A stretch of 64,000 nt of DNA from Caballeronia arationis (GTDB lineage Bacteria; Pseudomonadota; Gammaproteobacteria; Burkholderiales; Burkholderiaceae). The stretch spans positions 1-64,000 of the forward strand of contig NZ_FCOG02000033.1 of assembly GCF_001544975.2 (NCBI RefSeq), in the 5' to 3' direction. Position numbers and translations under genes: made by a program. The notes beneath the pieces are model-generated. The model ran no database searches. It had not been told where the DNA came from and saw nothing but the letters and a program-made list of their open reading frames with translations. Positions 35,796 to 45,270 of the stretch are shown here, piece after piece; position 1 is the first letter of the stretch, and each line of letters starts with the position of its first letter.

Positions 35796-35854
35796 ATCCT
35801 GCCGCTCAGCGCAGGCAAGCCGCATACAAAAGCAGATTCCTTGCAGGAGACATC

Positions 35855-37201
35855 ATGGTTACGCATTCCACCGAACACAGCACGGACGACACGCATCGGA
35901 TCGCGACACTCAAGGCGATGCAGAAGCTCATTCCGCTGATGTGCGCCATCTATTTCATGTCGTATCTCGACCGGACCAACGTCGCGCTCGCCAAGGCGCA
36001 GCTGGCGGCCGATCTGGGCATCAGCGCCGCCGCATACGGGCTCGGCGCGGGCATTTTCTTTCTCGGCTATGCGCTGCTCGAAGTACCGAGCAATCTGGCC
36101 GCGCACCGGGTCGGGCCGCGCCGCTGGATCGCGCGCATCGCGGTGACGTGGGGAGCGCTCTCCGCCGCGATGATGTTCGTGAAGGGCGAGTATTCGTTCT
36201 ACGCGATCCGCGTGCTGCTCGGCATCGCCGAAGCGGGTCTGTTCCCGGCGCTGATGTACATGGTCACGCTCTGGTTCGCGCCGAAGGACCGTCCGGTGGC
36301 CGTCGGCTGGATCTATACGGCGCCGGCCGTGGCGCTCGTGATCGGCAACCCGCTGGGCGGCGCGCTGATGCAGCTAGACGGCACCGGCGGGCTGCACGGC
36401 TGGCAATGGATGTTCCTGCTCGAAGGCCTGCCGACGATCCTGGTCGGCGTGCTGCTGTACTTCAAGCTGCCCGAGCGGCCGCGCGACGCCCGCTGGCTCT
36501 CCGCGACCGAAGCCCGGGCGCTCGAAACGCACGCGGTCATCGACACGCACGGCCACGCCGACCTGTCCTCCGCAAACTGGATCGCGGCACTCAAGCGACC
36601 GAGCACCATCCTCATCGGCCTGATCTACTTTTTGAACCAGGTGGCGTTCGTCGGCCTCGTGTTCTTCACGCCGGCCATGATCCAGCAGATGCATGTGAAA
36701 GCGCCGCTCGTCGTCGGGCTGCTTTCGAGCAGTGTGGGGATCGGCTTCCTGCTGGGCGTGCTGATCCTTCCGCGCATTCATCGCCGCATGAAGAGCGACT
36801 GCCTGTACCTCGGCGTGCTGACTGCGGGGCTGGTCGCGAGCGGCCTTGCGTTCATCGCGTCGACGAGCCCGGTCGTCCAGATCGCGCTCTTCGTGGCAAC
36901 CGCTTTCTTCGGCGGCGGCGTGCTGCCTTCCTACTGGGCCATTGCGATGAAGCGACTCCAAGGCATCCAGGCGGCGGCGGGGCTCGCCTTCATCAATACG
37001 ATCGGGCTCATCGGCGGTTTCGTGGGTCCGTATGTCTTCGGCATGGCCGAGACGGCGTCGGGCAGTAGCGCGTCCGGCTTCACCGTGGTGGTCGCGGCGG
37101 CGGTGCTGGGCCTCGTGCTCGTGCCGCTACTCGCCAAGGCCATCCGGCTCGAAGAGCGACCGGGCGCGCTGTGCCAGCCCGCGCTCGAACTTGATGCGTG
37201 A
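35855..37201 (+). CDS. MFS transporter, anion:cation symporter family
   Basis: The 448-residue inner-membrane protein has about 12 hydrophobic segments. MSYLDRTNVALAKAQL in the first segment and VLLGIAEAGLFPALMYMV in the fourth place it in the ACS family of organic-anion symporters. A GCAGGAGAC ribosome site precedes the ATG. It lies 59 bases after the BKACE gene and 60 before an SDR gene in the same operon, so it should import the operon's substrate. Confidence 0.88.
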   Translation: MVTHSTEHSTDDTHRIATLKAMQKLIPLMCAIYFMSYLDRTNVALAKAQLAADLGISAAAYGLGAGIFFLGYALLEVPSNLAAHRVGPRRWIARIAVTWGALSAAMMFVKGEYSFYAIRVLLGIAEAGLFPALMYMVTLWFAPKDRPVAVGWIYTAPAVALVIGNPLGGALMQLDGTGGLHGWQWMFLLEGLPTILVGVLLYFKLPERPRDARWLSATEARALETHAVIDTHGHADLSSANWIAALKRPSTILIGLIYFLNQVAFVGLVFFTPAMIQQMHVKAPLVVGLLSSSVGIGFLLGVLILPRIHRRMKSDCLYLGVLTAGLVASGLAFIASTSPVVQIALFVATAFFGGGVLPSYWAIAMKRLQGIQAAAGLAFINTIGLIGGFVGPYVFGMAETASGSSASGFTVVVAAAVLGLVLVPLLAKAIRLEERPGALCQPALELDA

Positions 37202-37261
37202 CGAGGCGCGGCAGCCCCGCGCGTGCAGGGATCGAATTCAGAAAAGAATGGAGAGCAGGGA

Positions 37262-38002
37262 ATGAGACTGAAAGGCAAAGTGGCGATCGTGACCGGAGCG
37301 GGCCAGGGAATCGGCGCGGCAACGGCGCTGAAGTTCGCCCGCGAAGGTGCGGCGGTCGCGGCATGCGACGTGAATCGCGAGGCGTTGTCGAAGGTGGTCG
37401 AAGCATGTCGTGAAGCGGGCGGCGAAGCCGACGCCTTCGGCGTGGATGTCGCGGACCGGAAATCGGTCAACGACATGGTTGCCCGAGTGCTCGCGGGGCA
37501 TGGACGGATCGACGTGCTGGTGAACAACGCCGGCATCACTCGCGATGCCCGGCTCCAGAAGATGACGCTCGAACAGTTCGACGACGTCATCGACGTGAAT
37601 CTGCGCGGCGTCTTTCATGCGGCACAGGCCGTCGTCGATACGATGGTGGAGCAGGGAGCAGGCGTCATCCTGAACGCAAGCTCGGTGGTGGGCATCTACG
37701 GCAACTACGGCCAGACCAACTACGCGGCGGCCAAGTTCGGTGTGATCGGCTTCACGAAAACGTGGAGCCGCGAACTCGGACCCAAGGGGATTCGCGTGAA
37801 CGCCGTCGCGCCGGGTTTCATCGACACGCCCATTCTCTCGACGGTGCCCGATGAAGTCATGGCGAAAATGCGCGAGCAGGTTCCGTTGCGCCGTCTCGGC
37901 AGGCCCGAGGAAATCGCCAGCATCTACGCGTTTCTTGCAAGCGACGAGGCGAGCTACATCAACGGCGCGGTGATCGAAGCATCGGGAGGAATGTCGCTAT
38001 GA
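37262..38002 (+). CDS. SDR family oxidoreductase (FabG-like)
   Basis: The 246-residue Rossmann-fold enzyme has the cofactor motif TGAGQGIG (about 12-19), the NNAG motif, catalytic Ser in [10 protein letters not shown], and YxxxK as YAAAK. It ends [16 protein letters not shown] in the usual way. It should interconvert a hydroxy and a keto group. In this operon it may make the beta-keto substrate for the BKACE enzyme. The stop overlaps the next SDR start by four bases (ATGA). Confidence 0.87.
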   Translation: MRLKGKVAIVTGAGQGIGAATALKFAREGAAVAACDVNREALSKVVEACREAGGEADAFGVDVADRKSVNDMVARVLAGHGRIDVLVNNAGITRDARLQKMTLEQFDDVIDVNLRGVFHAAQAVVDTMVEQGAGVILNASSVVGIYGNYGQTNYAAAKFGVIGFTKTWSRELGPKGIRVNAVAPGFIDTPILSTVPDEVMAKMREQVPLRRLGRPEEIASIYAFLASDEASYINGAVIEASGGMSL

Positions 38003-38790
38003 GCGCACTCAAGCTTCTGAAGCCCGCGCCGGGACTTCGGGTCCTCGTGACGGGTGCCGCAACGGGCATCGGCGCTGCCATCGCGCAGGCCTTCCTCGAA
38101 GCGGACGCGGCGGTCTATGTCTGCGACATGGATGCATCCGCCATCGACCGCGCGAAGGCGAGCCATCCGCGTCTCTACGCAGGCGTCGCGGACGTTGCGA
38201 ACCGCGAGCAGGTGGATGCCGTCATCGACGACGCACGCCGCTCGCTCGGCGGCCTGGACATTCTCGTGAACAACGCGGGCATCGCCGGTCCCACGGGCGC
38301 GGTGGAGTCGATCGACCCCGGAGAGTGGGAACGCACGGTCGCGACCAATCTCAACAGCCAGTACTACTTCCTGAGAAAGGCCGTGCCCGTGCTGAAGGAG
38401 AGTTCGGACTGCCCGGGCATCATCGCGATGTCGTCCGTGGCCGGCCGCCTCGGCTACGGGTTTCGCACGCCCTATGCCGCGACCAAGTGGGCGATCGTCG
38501 GGCTGGTGAAGTCGCTCGCCGTGGAACTCGGGCCGGACAACATCCGCGTGAATGCGATCCTTCCCGGGGTGGTCGAAGGCGAAAGAATGGACCGGGTGAT
38601 CGCGGCGCGCGCGGAATCGCTCGGCATCACGGCCGACGCCATGCGCGAAGAGTATCTGCGAAAGATCTCCCTCCGGCGCATGGTGACGGTCGAGGACATC
38701 GCCGCGATGACGCTGTTCCTGGCATCGCCCGCGGGCCGCAACATCTCGGGCCAGGCGATCAGCGTGGACGGCAACGTCGAGTATCTGTAG
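37999..38790 (+). CDS. SDR family oxidoreductase
   Basis: This 263-residue short-chain dehydrogenase has TGAATGIG (cofactor site), NNAGIAGP, Ser in [10 protein letters not shown], and YAATK as the catalytic Tyr-Lys. A longer substrate loop ([20 protein letters not shown]) sets it apart from the SDR encoded just upstream. It is coupled to that gene by an ATGA overlap and ends the BKACE operon. Two SDRs suggest two redox steps or two stereoisomers of the substrate. Confidence 0.87.
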   Translation: MSALKLLKPAPGLRVLVTGAATGIGAAIAQAFLEADAAVYVCDMDASAIDRAKASHPRLYAGVADVANREQVDAVIDDARRSLGGLDILVNNAGIAGPTGAVESIDPGEWERTVATNLNSQYYFLRKAVPVLKESSDCPGIIAMSSVAGRLGYGFRTPYAATKWAIVGLVKSLAVELGPDNIRVNAILPGVVEGERMDRVIAARAESLGITADAMREEYLRKISLRRMVTVEDIAAMTLFLASPAGRNISGQAISVDGNVEYL

Positions 38791-38815
38791 CTGCCGCCGT
38801 TGCCGCCCGACCGGC

Positions 38816-40288
38816 TCAGGCCTCTTCGGCCCAGGCCATGTTCTCGCGCGCCATCAGCGCCGACGATGCCGCCGGCCCGAACGTTCCCGCCGTGTAGGTG
38901 CGCGGCCGGTCGTTCAGCTCCTTCCAGCCGGCGAGAATCGGCTCGACCCACGCCCACGCGGCTTCGAGTTCGTCGCGTCGCATGAAGTGCGTGAGGCGCC
39001 CGCGAATCACGTCGATGAGCAGGCGCTCGTACGCTTCCGCACGACGCTCGGTGAACGCCTGTTGCAAGTCGAGGTTCAGGTTCACCGGCAGCATGTGCAT
39101 GCCGCTGCCGGGCTCCTTTGCGAGCATCTGGAGCTGGATCGACTCTTCCGGCTGCAACTGGATGATCAGCCGGTTGCCGTAGCTGCGCGGGCCGCTCGGG
39201 ATGATCGAGAACGGCAGGTCCGCGAAATCGATCACGATCTCCGACTGCCGCTTCTGCAACCGCTTGCCCGTGCGCAGGAAGAACGGCACGTTGGCCCAGC
39301 GCCAGTTGTTGATGTGCGCGTGAATGGCGACGAAGGTCTCGGCGCGGCTGTCCTGCGGCACGTTCGCCTCTTCGAGATAACCCTTCACCGGCTCGCCGCC
39401 GATCGCGCCCGCGGCGTACTGGCCGCGCACGGTATCGCGGGCGATGTCGGCAACCGACATGGGCCGAAGCGAGCGCAGCACTTTCAGCTTTTCGTCGCGC
39501 ACGGCATCGGGATTGAGCGACACGGGCGGCTCCATCGCGACGATGCAAAGCAGTTGCAGCAGGTGGTTCTGCACCATGTCGCGCAGCGCGCCCGTCTGGT
39601 CGTAGAAGCCCGCGCGGCTGCCGACGCCCACCGTCTCCGACACCGTGATCTGCACGCTCTTGATGTACGGCGCCTGCCAGAGCGGCCCGAAGATCGCGTT
39701 GCCGAAGCGCAGCACCATCAGGTTCTGCACGGTCTCCTTGCCGAGATAGTGGTCGATGCGATAGATCTGCGCTTCCTTGAAATGCCGCCCGACCGATGCG
39801 TTGATCGCCTGCGCCGAGGCAAGATCGTGACCGAGCGGCTTTTCGAGCACGACGCGCGAATGCTCGTCGACGAGACCCGCGTTCGCGAGGTTGTCGCAGA
39901 TTGTCGTGAAGAGATCGGGCGCGGTCGCGAGATAGAAGACGCGCAGCGCATTCGGTCGCGAAACCTGCGCGAGCCGCTCGAAGTCGGCGGCGTTGTCGAT
40001 GTCGATGCGCACGTAGTCGAAGAGCGCGAGAAACTTGTCCCACGCCTGGGCGTCGAGCGCCTTGGCGTCGACGAACGGGCGCGAGTGCTCTTCCATGAAC
40101 GCGAGGTAGTCGTCGCGCGACCAGTCCTTGCGGCCGATGGCGATGATGCGCGTCTCGGGCGGCAGATTGCAGTGCAGGTGCGCCATGTACAGCGCGGGCA
40201 GCAGCTTGCGCGCGGACAGGTCGCCGCCGCCGCCGTAGATGATCATGTCGACGGGACGGTCTGTGGCGGATGGGTTCTGTGTCGTCAT
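38816..40288 (-). CDS. zwf: Glucose-6-phosphate 1-dehydrogenase
   Basis: The 490-residue enzyme oxidises glucose 6-phosphate to 6-phosphogluconolactone. The NADP motif is YGGGGDLSARKLLPALY, the active-site motif is RIDHYLGKETVQN (catalytic His), and the substrate region EKPLGHDL is present. The length matches the family. The start at 40288 (MTTQNPSA) fits homologues; an in-frame ATG 19 codons upstream overlaps a hairpin repeat region. The rest of the Entner-Doudoroff/pentose genes are not in this window. A repeated hairpin element sits 67-102 bases upstream of the start. Confidence 0.93.
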   Translation of the reverse strand: MTTQNPSATDRPVDMIIYGGGGDLSARKLLPALYMAHLHCNLPPETRIIAIGRKDWSRDDYLAFMEEHSRPFVDAKALDAQAWDKFLALFDYVRIDIDNAADFERLAQVSRPNALRVFYLATAPDLFTTICDNLANAGLVDEHSRVVLEKPLGHDLASAQAINASVGRHFKEAQIYRIDHYLGKETVQNLMVLRFGNAIFGPLWQAPYIKSVQITVSETVGVGSRAGFYDQTGALRDMVQNHLLQLLCIVAMEPPVSLNPDAVRDEKLKVLRSLRPMSVADIARDTVRGQYAAGAIGGEPVKGYLEEANVPQDSRAETFVAIHAHINNWRWANVPFFLRTGKRLQKRQSEIVIDFADLPFSIIPSGPRSYGNRLIIQLQPEESIQLQMLAKEPGSGMHMLPVNLNLDLQQAFTERRAEAYERLLIDVIRGRLTHFMRRDELEAAWAWVEPILAGWKELNDRPRTYTAGTFGPAASSALMARENMAWAEEA

Positions 40289-40354
40289 GGTGCGTAGGGG
40301 TCGCCGGTTGAAGGGGCCCTGAAGGGCCGATTGAAGAGGCAGCAACTAACCTGC

Positions 40355-40390
40355 ATGGGACCAGGGACAGCGCTAACTCTGGTCGACAGG
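40355..40390. repeat. Copy 1 of a repeated hairpin element
   Basis: ATGGGACCAG at the left and AACTCTGGTCGACAGG at the right are exactly shared with a second copy at 56570-56614; the interior differs. GACCAG pairs with CTGGTC. It lies in the zwf upstream region. Confidence 0.7.
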
Positions 40391-40521
40391 GGTCAGAACG
40401 TTCCGAAGATAGCTATGGTGCATGTTTTACGGCTTTTTTGCACGCAACGGCATCTTTCGCCCGCCCGGTGCGGGCCTGCGCCGGACGGTGTCCAAAATGA
40501 GGCGGCCGACCATGCGTCCGC

Positions 40522-41421
40522 TTAATTCAGCGACGGGTGGGCACGCAGCGTATCGATGGCGAGGTCGAGGAACGCGCGGACCTTCTGCGTGGCGTGCCGT
40601 CCTTCGCGATGCACGACCTGGATCGGCAGCGCGGGCGGCTCGAAGTCCGCCAGCACGATTTCGAGCGAGCCGTCGCGCAGGTGCTGCGCAATCTGGTACG
40701 ACAGGAGGCGCGTGATGCCGAAGCCCGCGACGGCGGCCGTGATCGCGGCGTCGTTGGTAGTGGTCGTGAGCCGCGGCTGGAGGCGCACGACCGTTTGCTT
40801 GCCGTTTTCGTCGAGACGCCATTCGGGCGTCGTCGAGATGCCGCTCGCGAGGATCGCCGTGTGGCTGGTCAGGTCTTCCGGGCGGCGCGGCGTGCCGTGC
40901 TCCTTCAGATAAGCCGGCGACGCGCACAGCACGCGCCGCACGCGGCCCACGCGGATCGCCTGCAGCGTGGAATCGGGCATCTCGCCGATGCGCACCGCGA
41001 CGTCGATCCCCTCGTCGACCAGATTCACCACGCGGTCGATGAACCACGCGTTGACGTCGGCCTGCGGGTAGCGCGACAGATACTCGATCACCACCGGCAT
41101 CACGAAGTACTTGCCGAACAGCATCGGCGCGGTGATCGTCAACTGGCCGCGCGGCGTCGAGTGCGTGCCGGTGGCCGAGAGTTCCGCGTCGTCGACTTCG
41201 CCGAGGATGCGGCGGCAGTCCTCGAAATAGGCCGTGCCGACCTCGGTCACGCGCACGACGCGCGTCGTGCGCGTGAGGAGCCGCACGCCGAGCCGCTCCT
41301 CCAGTTCCGTCACCACGCGGCTCACCACCGAGGGCGAGACGTCGAGCTTGCGCGCGGCGGACGCAAAGCCGCCGGTTTCGACTACCGTCACGAACGTCGC
41401 CATCGCCTGGAATCGGTCCAT
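40522..41421 (-). CDS. LysR family transcriptional regulator
   Basis: The 299-residue regulator has an N-terminal winged HTH (FVTVVETGGFASAARKLDVS, then PSVVSRVVTELEERLGVRLL) and a LysR substrate-binding domain with GQLTITAPMLFGKYFVMPVV. It looks like the small CrgA/AaeR-type subgroup. I placed the start at 41421 (MDRFQAM), with a GAGAGCGAG site upstream. It follows the GST and three-domain oxidoreductase genes on the same strand and may regulate them through the palindromes at 44315-44362. Confidence 0.88.
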   Translation of the reverse strand: MDRFQAMATFVTVVETGGFASAARKLDVSPSVVSRVVTELEERLGVRLLTRTTRVVRVTEVGTAYFEDCRRILGEVDDAELSATGTHSTPRGQLTITAPMLFGKYFVMPVVIEYLSRYPQADVNAWFIDRVVNLVDEGIDVAVRIGEMPDSTLQAIRVGRVRRVLCASPAYLKEHGTPRRPEDLTSHTAILASGISTTPEWRLDENGKQTVVRLQPRLTTTTNDAAITAAVAGFGITRLLSYQIAQHLRDGSLEIVLADFEPPALPIQVVHREGRHATQKVRAFLDLAIDTLRAHPSLN

Positions 41422-41503
41422 CTCGCTCTCTGTGTGCCCGCGATGACGTGCATTCTCAGACATGAGACGCCGCGGAGCAATGGCGAGGACCGTTATCGCG
41501 CCT

Positions 41504-43573
41504 TTACAGATCGAGAACGAGCGGGCCGGCGTGGGAGGCGGCGGGCACCGCGCAGCAGATGAGCGCCTCGTCGTCGCCGACCTGGAACGACGGCGCGACC
41601 GGATACGCGACCTCGCCTTCGACGACGCGCGTCCTGCACGTCCCGCAGCTTCCGCCGCGGCAGCTGAACTCGGGCGCGAGGCCGCGCGCCTCGGCGAGTT
41701 CGAGCAGCGTGCCGGCGCCGGGTGTCCAGCGCGCTTCCTTCGACGACTTCACGAACGCCACCGGCACGGGTTCGCTCGCGGGAAGACGGGCGGGCGTCTT
41801 CGATGCGCCTTCGTCCAGCTTGCGCACGAGCCCGGACGGCCCGAACGCTTCGGCATGAATGCGTCCATCGGCGACGTTCAGGCCGCGCAGGCCGTCATAG
41901 ATCGACTGCATGAACGCGGTGGGGCCGCACAGGTAGAAGTCGTAGTCGTCGAAGGGCAGGATGCCCTTCAGCATGTCGATGTCGATGCGGCCTTCGATGT
42001 CGTAGTCGGCGCCTTCGCGCGCGCCCTCGGTATCGGTCAGCGAGCGGATCACGTGCACCGCGCCGGCCGCGCGTTCGGCGAGGCCGCGGATTTCATCGGC
42101 GAACGCGCGCTCCCCGAGCGAACGCGCCGAGTGAAAGAACCACGCCGGCCGCACGCGGCGTTTGCGCTGCCCTTCGTAGACGAGATGACGCAGCATCGCG
42201 AGCATCGGCGTCACGCCGACGCCCGCCGCGAGCAACACGGCCGGGCGCGTCTCGCTGGCGTCGATCGTGAAGTTGCCGGCCGGTGCGCGCGCTTCGACCA
42301 TGCCGCCCGCGTGCAGCGTGTCGTGCAGATGCGCCGACACGAGCCCCTGGCGCTTCACGCTGATGCGGTAGAAGCCGTCCGACGGCGCGACGGAAAGCGT
42401 GTACGTGCGGATCACGGGCGGGCCGCCTTCTGCCGGCGTCACGCGGATCGGCAGATGCTGGCCGGCCGCGTGCGCCACGATTCCCGCGCCATCCGCCGGT
42501 TCGAGATAGAACGAGCGGATCGCGTCGCTCTCGTCGACCACCTTGGCGACGCGAAACGGCCGCCAGGCGCGGGCGAGCGCCGCCGCCTTCAGGCGCTCGG
42601 CGGTCTCGTCCCAGCTCCCGGTCAGAAGCGAATTCGGCGACTGGCCGGTGGCGTCGGCATGCCAGCGCAGCGGCAGCGCGTCCGCACGATAGACGATGCG
42701 GCGCGGCGTGAAGCGCCACAGGCGCTCGGCGCCCTGGAACGCGGCGATCTCCGGCGAATCGAGCATGACTTCGGCGTCGCCAGAGAGTTGCAGCAGGTCG
42801 CCGGTTTTGAAATCGGCGAAAACCAGGCCCGCCTTGCCGTTCACGAGGATGTTGCCGAGCGTGTTGAAAAACAGGTTGCCGGCGAAATCGGGAATCGTGA
42901 GCACGCCGTCGTCCGCTAACCGCACGAACCCCGGCTTGCCGCCGCGATGCGAGACGTCGACCTGCCGTTCGCCGTTCTCGCGGTCCGCGTACGAGGCGAC
43001 GAAGAATGTGTCCGCCTTCGCGATCATCTGCGCGGCGCGCGCGGACAGCCGGTCGAGCCGCTCGGGCGCGGCTGACGCGCGCACGGCCGGATCGCGGACC
43101 AGCTCGAAGTCGCGCAACTGGATGTATTGCGGGCAGTTGCCGTAGCTCTGCTCCACTTCGACGCCGAACGCCGCGCCGCCATTGTGCCGGATCACGCCGT
43201 TCAGACGATTGCGCCGCCGCGTCGCGAGGTCGATGCCGAGCAGGCCAATCGCGGCGCCGTCGCTGAAACCGGCATCGGCGGGGTCGTCGGGATCGCGCGC
43301 CGCGTGCACGTCCAGTACCGCGGGCGTCGGCGCCTGCAGGAAGCCTGGCTTCCCGGCGATCACGGTCGCCCAGGCGTCGCCCTCGGCATCGACCGCGCCC
43401 GCCACGATGAACGGCAGGAGCGGATAAAACTGCCGGTGCTGGTCGAGCAGGTAGTCGCGCACGAAGCGGCGGCCGGGACCGTCCATCCGCTCGACGACAC
43501 CCACGCTGCGCTGCAGGGCGAGTTCGCCTTCGTGCCACGGTGAGCGGAGACCGGTTTCCAAGGTGCTGGACAT
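41504..43573 (-). CDS. Fusion protein: PNPOx-like + FAD/NAD oxidoreductase + 2Fe-2S ferredoxin
   Basis: The 689-residue protein has three parts. Residues about 40-310 form a pyridoxamine-5'-phosphate-oxidase-like split barrel (FLQAPTPAVLDVHA, GNCPQYIQLRDFEL). Residues about 340-580 are a ferredoxin-reductase module, with FAD motif RTYTLSVAP and NAD motif LAAGVGVTPMLAMLRHL, ending FYLCGPTAFM. The last 90 residues are a plant-type 2Fe-2S ferredoxin, FSCRGGSCGTCRTRV with the fourth cysteine in ALICC. The order suggests electron flow from NAD(P)H through FAD and the cluster, perhaps to a flavin in the first domain. It lies 41 bases after a GST gene. The substrate is unknown. Confidence 0.87.
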   Translation of the reverse strand: MSSTLETGLRSPWHEGELALQRSVGVVERMDGPGRRFVRDYLLDQHRQFYPLLPFIVAGAVDAEGDAWATVIAGKPGFLQAPTPAVLDVHAARDPDDPADAGFSDGAAIGLLGIDLATRRRNRLNGVIRHNGGAAFGVEVEQSYGNCPQYIQLRDFELVRDPAVRASAAPERLDRLSARAAQMIAKADTFFVASYADRENGERQVDVSHRGGKPGFVRLADDGVLTIPDFAGNLFFNTLGNILVNGKAGLVFADFKTGDLLQLSGDAEVMLDSPEIAAFQGAERLWRFTPRRIVYRADALPLRWHADATGQSPNSLLTGSWDETAERLKAAALARAWRPFRVAKVVDESDAIRSFYLEPADGAGIVAHAAGQHLPIRVTPAEGGPPVIRTYTLSVAPSDGFYRISVKRQGLVSAHLHDTLHAGGMVEARAPAGNFTIDASETRPAVLLAAGVGVTPMLAMLRHLVYEGQRKRRVRPAWFFHSARSLGERAFADEIRGLAERAAGAVHVIRSLTDTEGAREGADYDIEGRIDIDMLKGILPFDDYDFYLCGPTAFMQSIYDGLRGLNVADGRIHAEAFGPSGLVRKLDEGASKTPARLPASEPVPVAFVKSSKEARWTPGAGTLLELAEARGLAPEFSCRGGSCGTCRTRVVEGEVAYPVAPSFQVGDDEALICCAVPAASHAGPLVLDL

Positions 43574-43614
43574 GATGATTCGCCTTTCGACGTAAATGAA
43601 GCGGCCAGGAGTGC

Positions 43615-44232
43615 TCAGCCGGCCGCAGTGAGCCCGGCGGGCGTCTCTTGAAACTCCACGAACCCCGGCAACGCTTCGACGCGCGCGAGCCACGCATTCA
43701 CGTTGCGATAGCCGGAGAGATCGACGTTGCCTTCCGGCGCGCGCGCGATGTAGCTGTAGAGCGCGACATCGGCGATGGTCGGATGGCTTGCCGCGATCCA
43801 TTCGCGGCCGGCCAGTTCTTCGTCGATCAGCTTGAGCACCGCGTGGGCGCGGGCAATCACTTCCTTCGGATTGAACGGCGCGCCGAACACGGTGATCAGG
43901 CGCGCAGCCGCCGGGCCGAACGCGATCTGGCCCGCCGCGACCGACAGCCAGCGCTGCACGGCGGCGGCTTCGGCGGGAGTCGTCGGCAGCCAGTCTTCCT
44001 TGGCGTACTTCTTCGCGAGATAGACGAGGATGGCGGCCGAATCGGCGATGACGGTGTCGCCGTCGACGAGTACGGGAATCTGGCCGAAGCGGTTCAGGCG
44101 CAGGAACTCGGGCGACTTGTGTTCGCCCGCCGCCAGATCGACGTGAACGACTTCATGCGGCACGCCGAGCAGCGACAGGAACAGGCGGGCACGGTGCGAG
44201 TGGCCGGACAGCGGATGGTGATAAAGCTTCAT
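43615..44232 (-). CDS. Glutathione S-transferase family protein
   Basis: The 205-residue protein has an N-terminal thioredoxin-fold domain ([20 protein letters not shown], with [20 protein letters not shown] forming the glutathione site) and an all-helical C-terminal domain ending near [10 protein letters not shown]. It likely conjugates or reduces electrophiles. It is the first gene of a unit with the three-domain oxidoreductase and a LysR regulator. Two perfect palindromes lie 83-130 bases upstream, likely operators. Confidence 0.88.
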   Translation of the reverse strand: MKLYHHPLSGHSHRARLFLSLLGVPHEVVHVDLAAGEHKSPEFLRLNRFGQIPVLVDGDTVIADSAAILVYLAKKYAKEDWLPTTPAEAAAVQRWLSVAAGQIAFGPAAARLITVFGAPFNPKEVIARAHAVLKLIDEELAGREWIAASHPTIADVALYSYIARAPEGNVDLSGYRNVNAWLARVEALPGFVEFQETPAGLTAAG

Positions 44233-44314
44233 GTGCGACTCTCCTTCGATCGGTGGATGGGCCGGGGTGTTTTCCCGAGTGCTGGATCGAAGTTTGGGGT
44301 CGCGACGCGCGTTG

Positions 44315-44362
44315 TTGAATACGAGCGAAATTCAATTCACCATTCTCGAAACGAGAATGGTG
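44315..44362. promoter_or_regulatory. Two palindromes upstream of the GST operon
   Basis: TTGAAT-N9-ATTCAA (44315-44335) and CACCATTCTCG-AAA-CGAGAATGGTG (44338-44362) are both perfect and lie back to back. The first has LysR-like T-N11-A symmetry. They are likely operators for the operon beginning at 44232, possibly for its LysR gene. Confidence 0.6.
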
Positions 44363-44391
44363 GGCGATGCGGGCGCCGGTACGCCCGCTCC

Positions 44392-44727
44392 TCAGTACTG
44401 CGGCTGCCCGTCTGGCTTGACGTTCACCTTGCTGCCCGCGAGCGGCGATCCATAACCGCCGCCGAGCGCGTTGTTCGGCAGCCCGTTCGCGAGTTGCGCG
44501 CGCGGGTCGGTCGGATTCAGGTTAAGTTCGCCGGCCTGCTGGTTGCCGTGCGAAGGATACTGGCTGCCGAGCGCCGCATCTGGCTGTAGCCTGGGGTTGT
44601 TCTCGGGCGCGGACATGTCGGTTTCGGGATTGGGCCGCGCGAGTTGCTGGGCGCTCGCGGTCTGAAGCGACAGGCAGGCAAAGGCGAACATCGACGCGGC
44701 GATTTTCGTGCGCACGATAGCGTTCAT
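44392..44727 (-). CDS. Exported hypothetical protein
   Basis: The 111-residue protein has a signal peptide (MNAIVRTKIAASMFAF), cleaved near ASAQQ (about 29). The mature part is rich in Asn, Pro, Gly and Gln (NPETDMSAPENN, LNPTDPRAQ), with no cysteines and no recognised domain. It is probably disordered and periplasmic. It stands alone between the GST promoter region and a DUF1289 gene. Confidence 0.6.
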   Translation of the reverse strand: MNAIVRTKIAASMFAFACLSLQTASAQQLARPNPETDMSAPENNPRLQPDAALGSQYPSHGNQQAGELNLNPTDPRAQLANGLPNNALGGGYGSPLAGSKVNVKPDGQPQY

Positions 44728-44869
44728 GACTGAACTCCCTGGAAGTTTCGAGGTTCGTGTCCGGTCCACGCATCGTTGTTGGGCTTGCCGCGGCGTGGTC
44801 ATTGAGACCAGTCTAGTCCACAGTCCCGGCGAGCGAGGCGATTCGTGCGAGCGCCCCGCCGGCGCGCCG

Positions 44870-45142
44870 TCATTGCTTGTGTTTCTTGAGCTTGTGTTTG
44901 CGCTTGCCGCGCTCGTCGATGATTCTTGTCCGGTGTTTGTCCTTCATCTTCTTCCATTGCTTGCACTCGTCCTTCGTGCGCAGGCAGCCGATGCAGAAGC
45001 CGGTCTTCTCGTCGAACTTGCAGATGCTGATGCAGCGCGATTCCACGGCCATGAACGATTCACTCGGTTTGTCGGCTTCGGGACGGTCAATCTCGCACGC
45101 CGCGTGCCCGCCCGGCAAACTGATTGTTTCAATGGCGCTCAT
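44870..45142 (-). CDS. DUF1289 family protein
   Basis: The 90-residue protein contains SRCISICKFDEKTGFCIGCL and then RTKDECKQWKKM, the four-cysteine pattern of DUF1289, probably a small Fe-S or zinc site. It ends with a long Lys/Arg/His-rich tail (KHRTRIIDERGKRKHKLKKH), which suggests nucleic-acid or surface binding. The ATG at 45142 gives the usual length. It is divergent from the sensor-kinase pseudogene. The function of the family is unknown. Confidence 0.78.
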   Translation of the reverse strand: MSAIETISLPGGHAACEIDRPEADKPSESFMAVESRCISICKFDEKTGFCIGCLRTKDECKQWKKMKDKHRTRIIDERGKRKHKLKKHKQ

Positions 45143-45270
45143 AGGCGGGGGCGGCCGATCGAGGCATCGCAAGCGCAGGTAAGCCGTTTTCTCCGATGCT
45201 AAGATGCCCGCATCATCGCGTGAAAACGCGCGATCAAACGCGGGCCGGGTGCGCTCTGGCACTTCATGAC

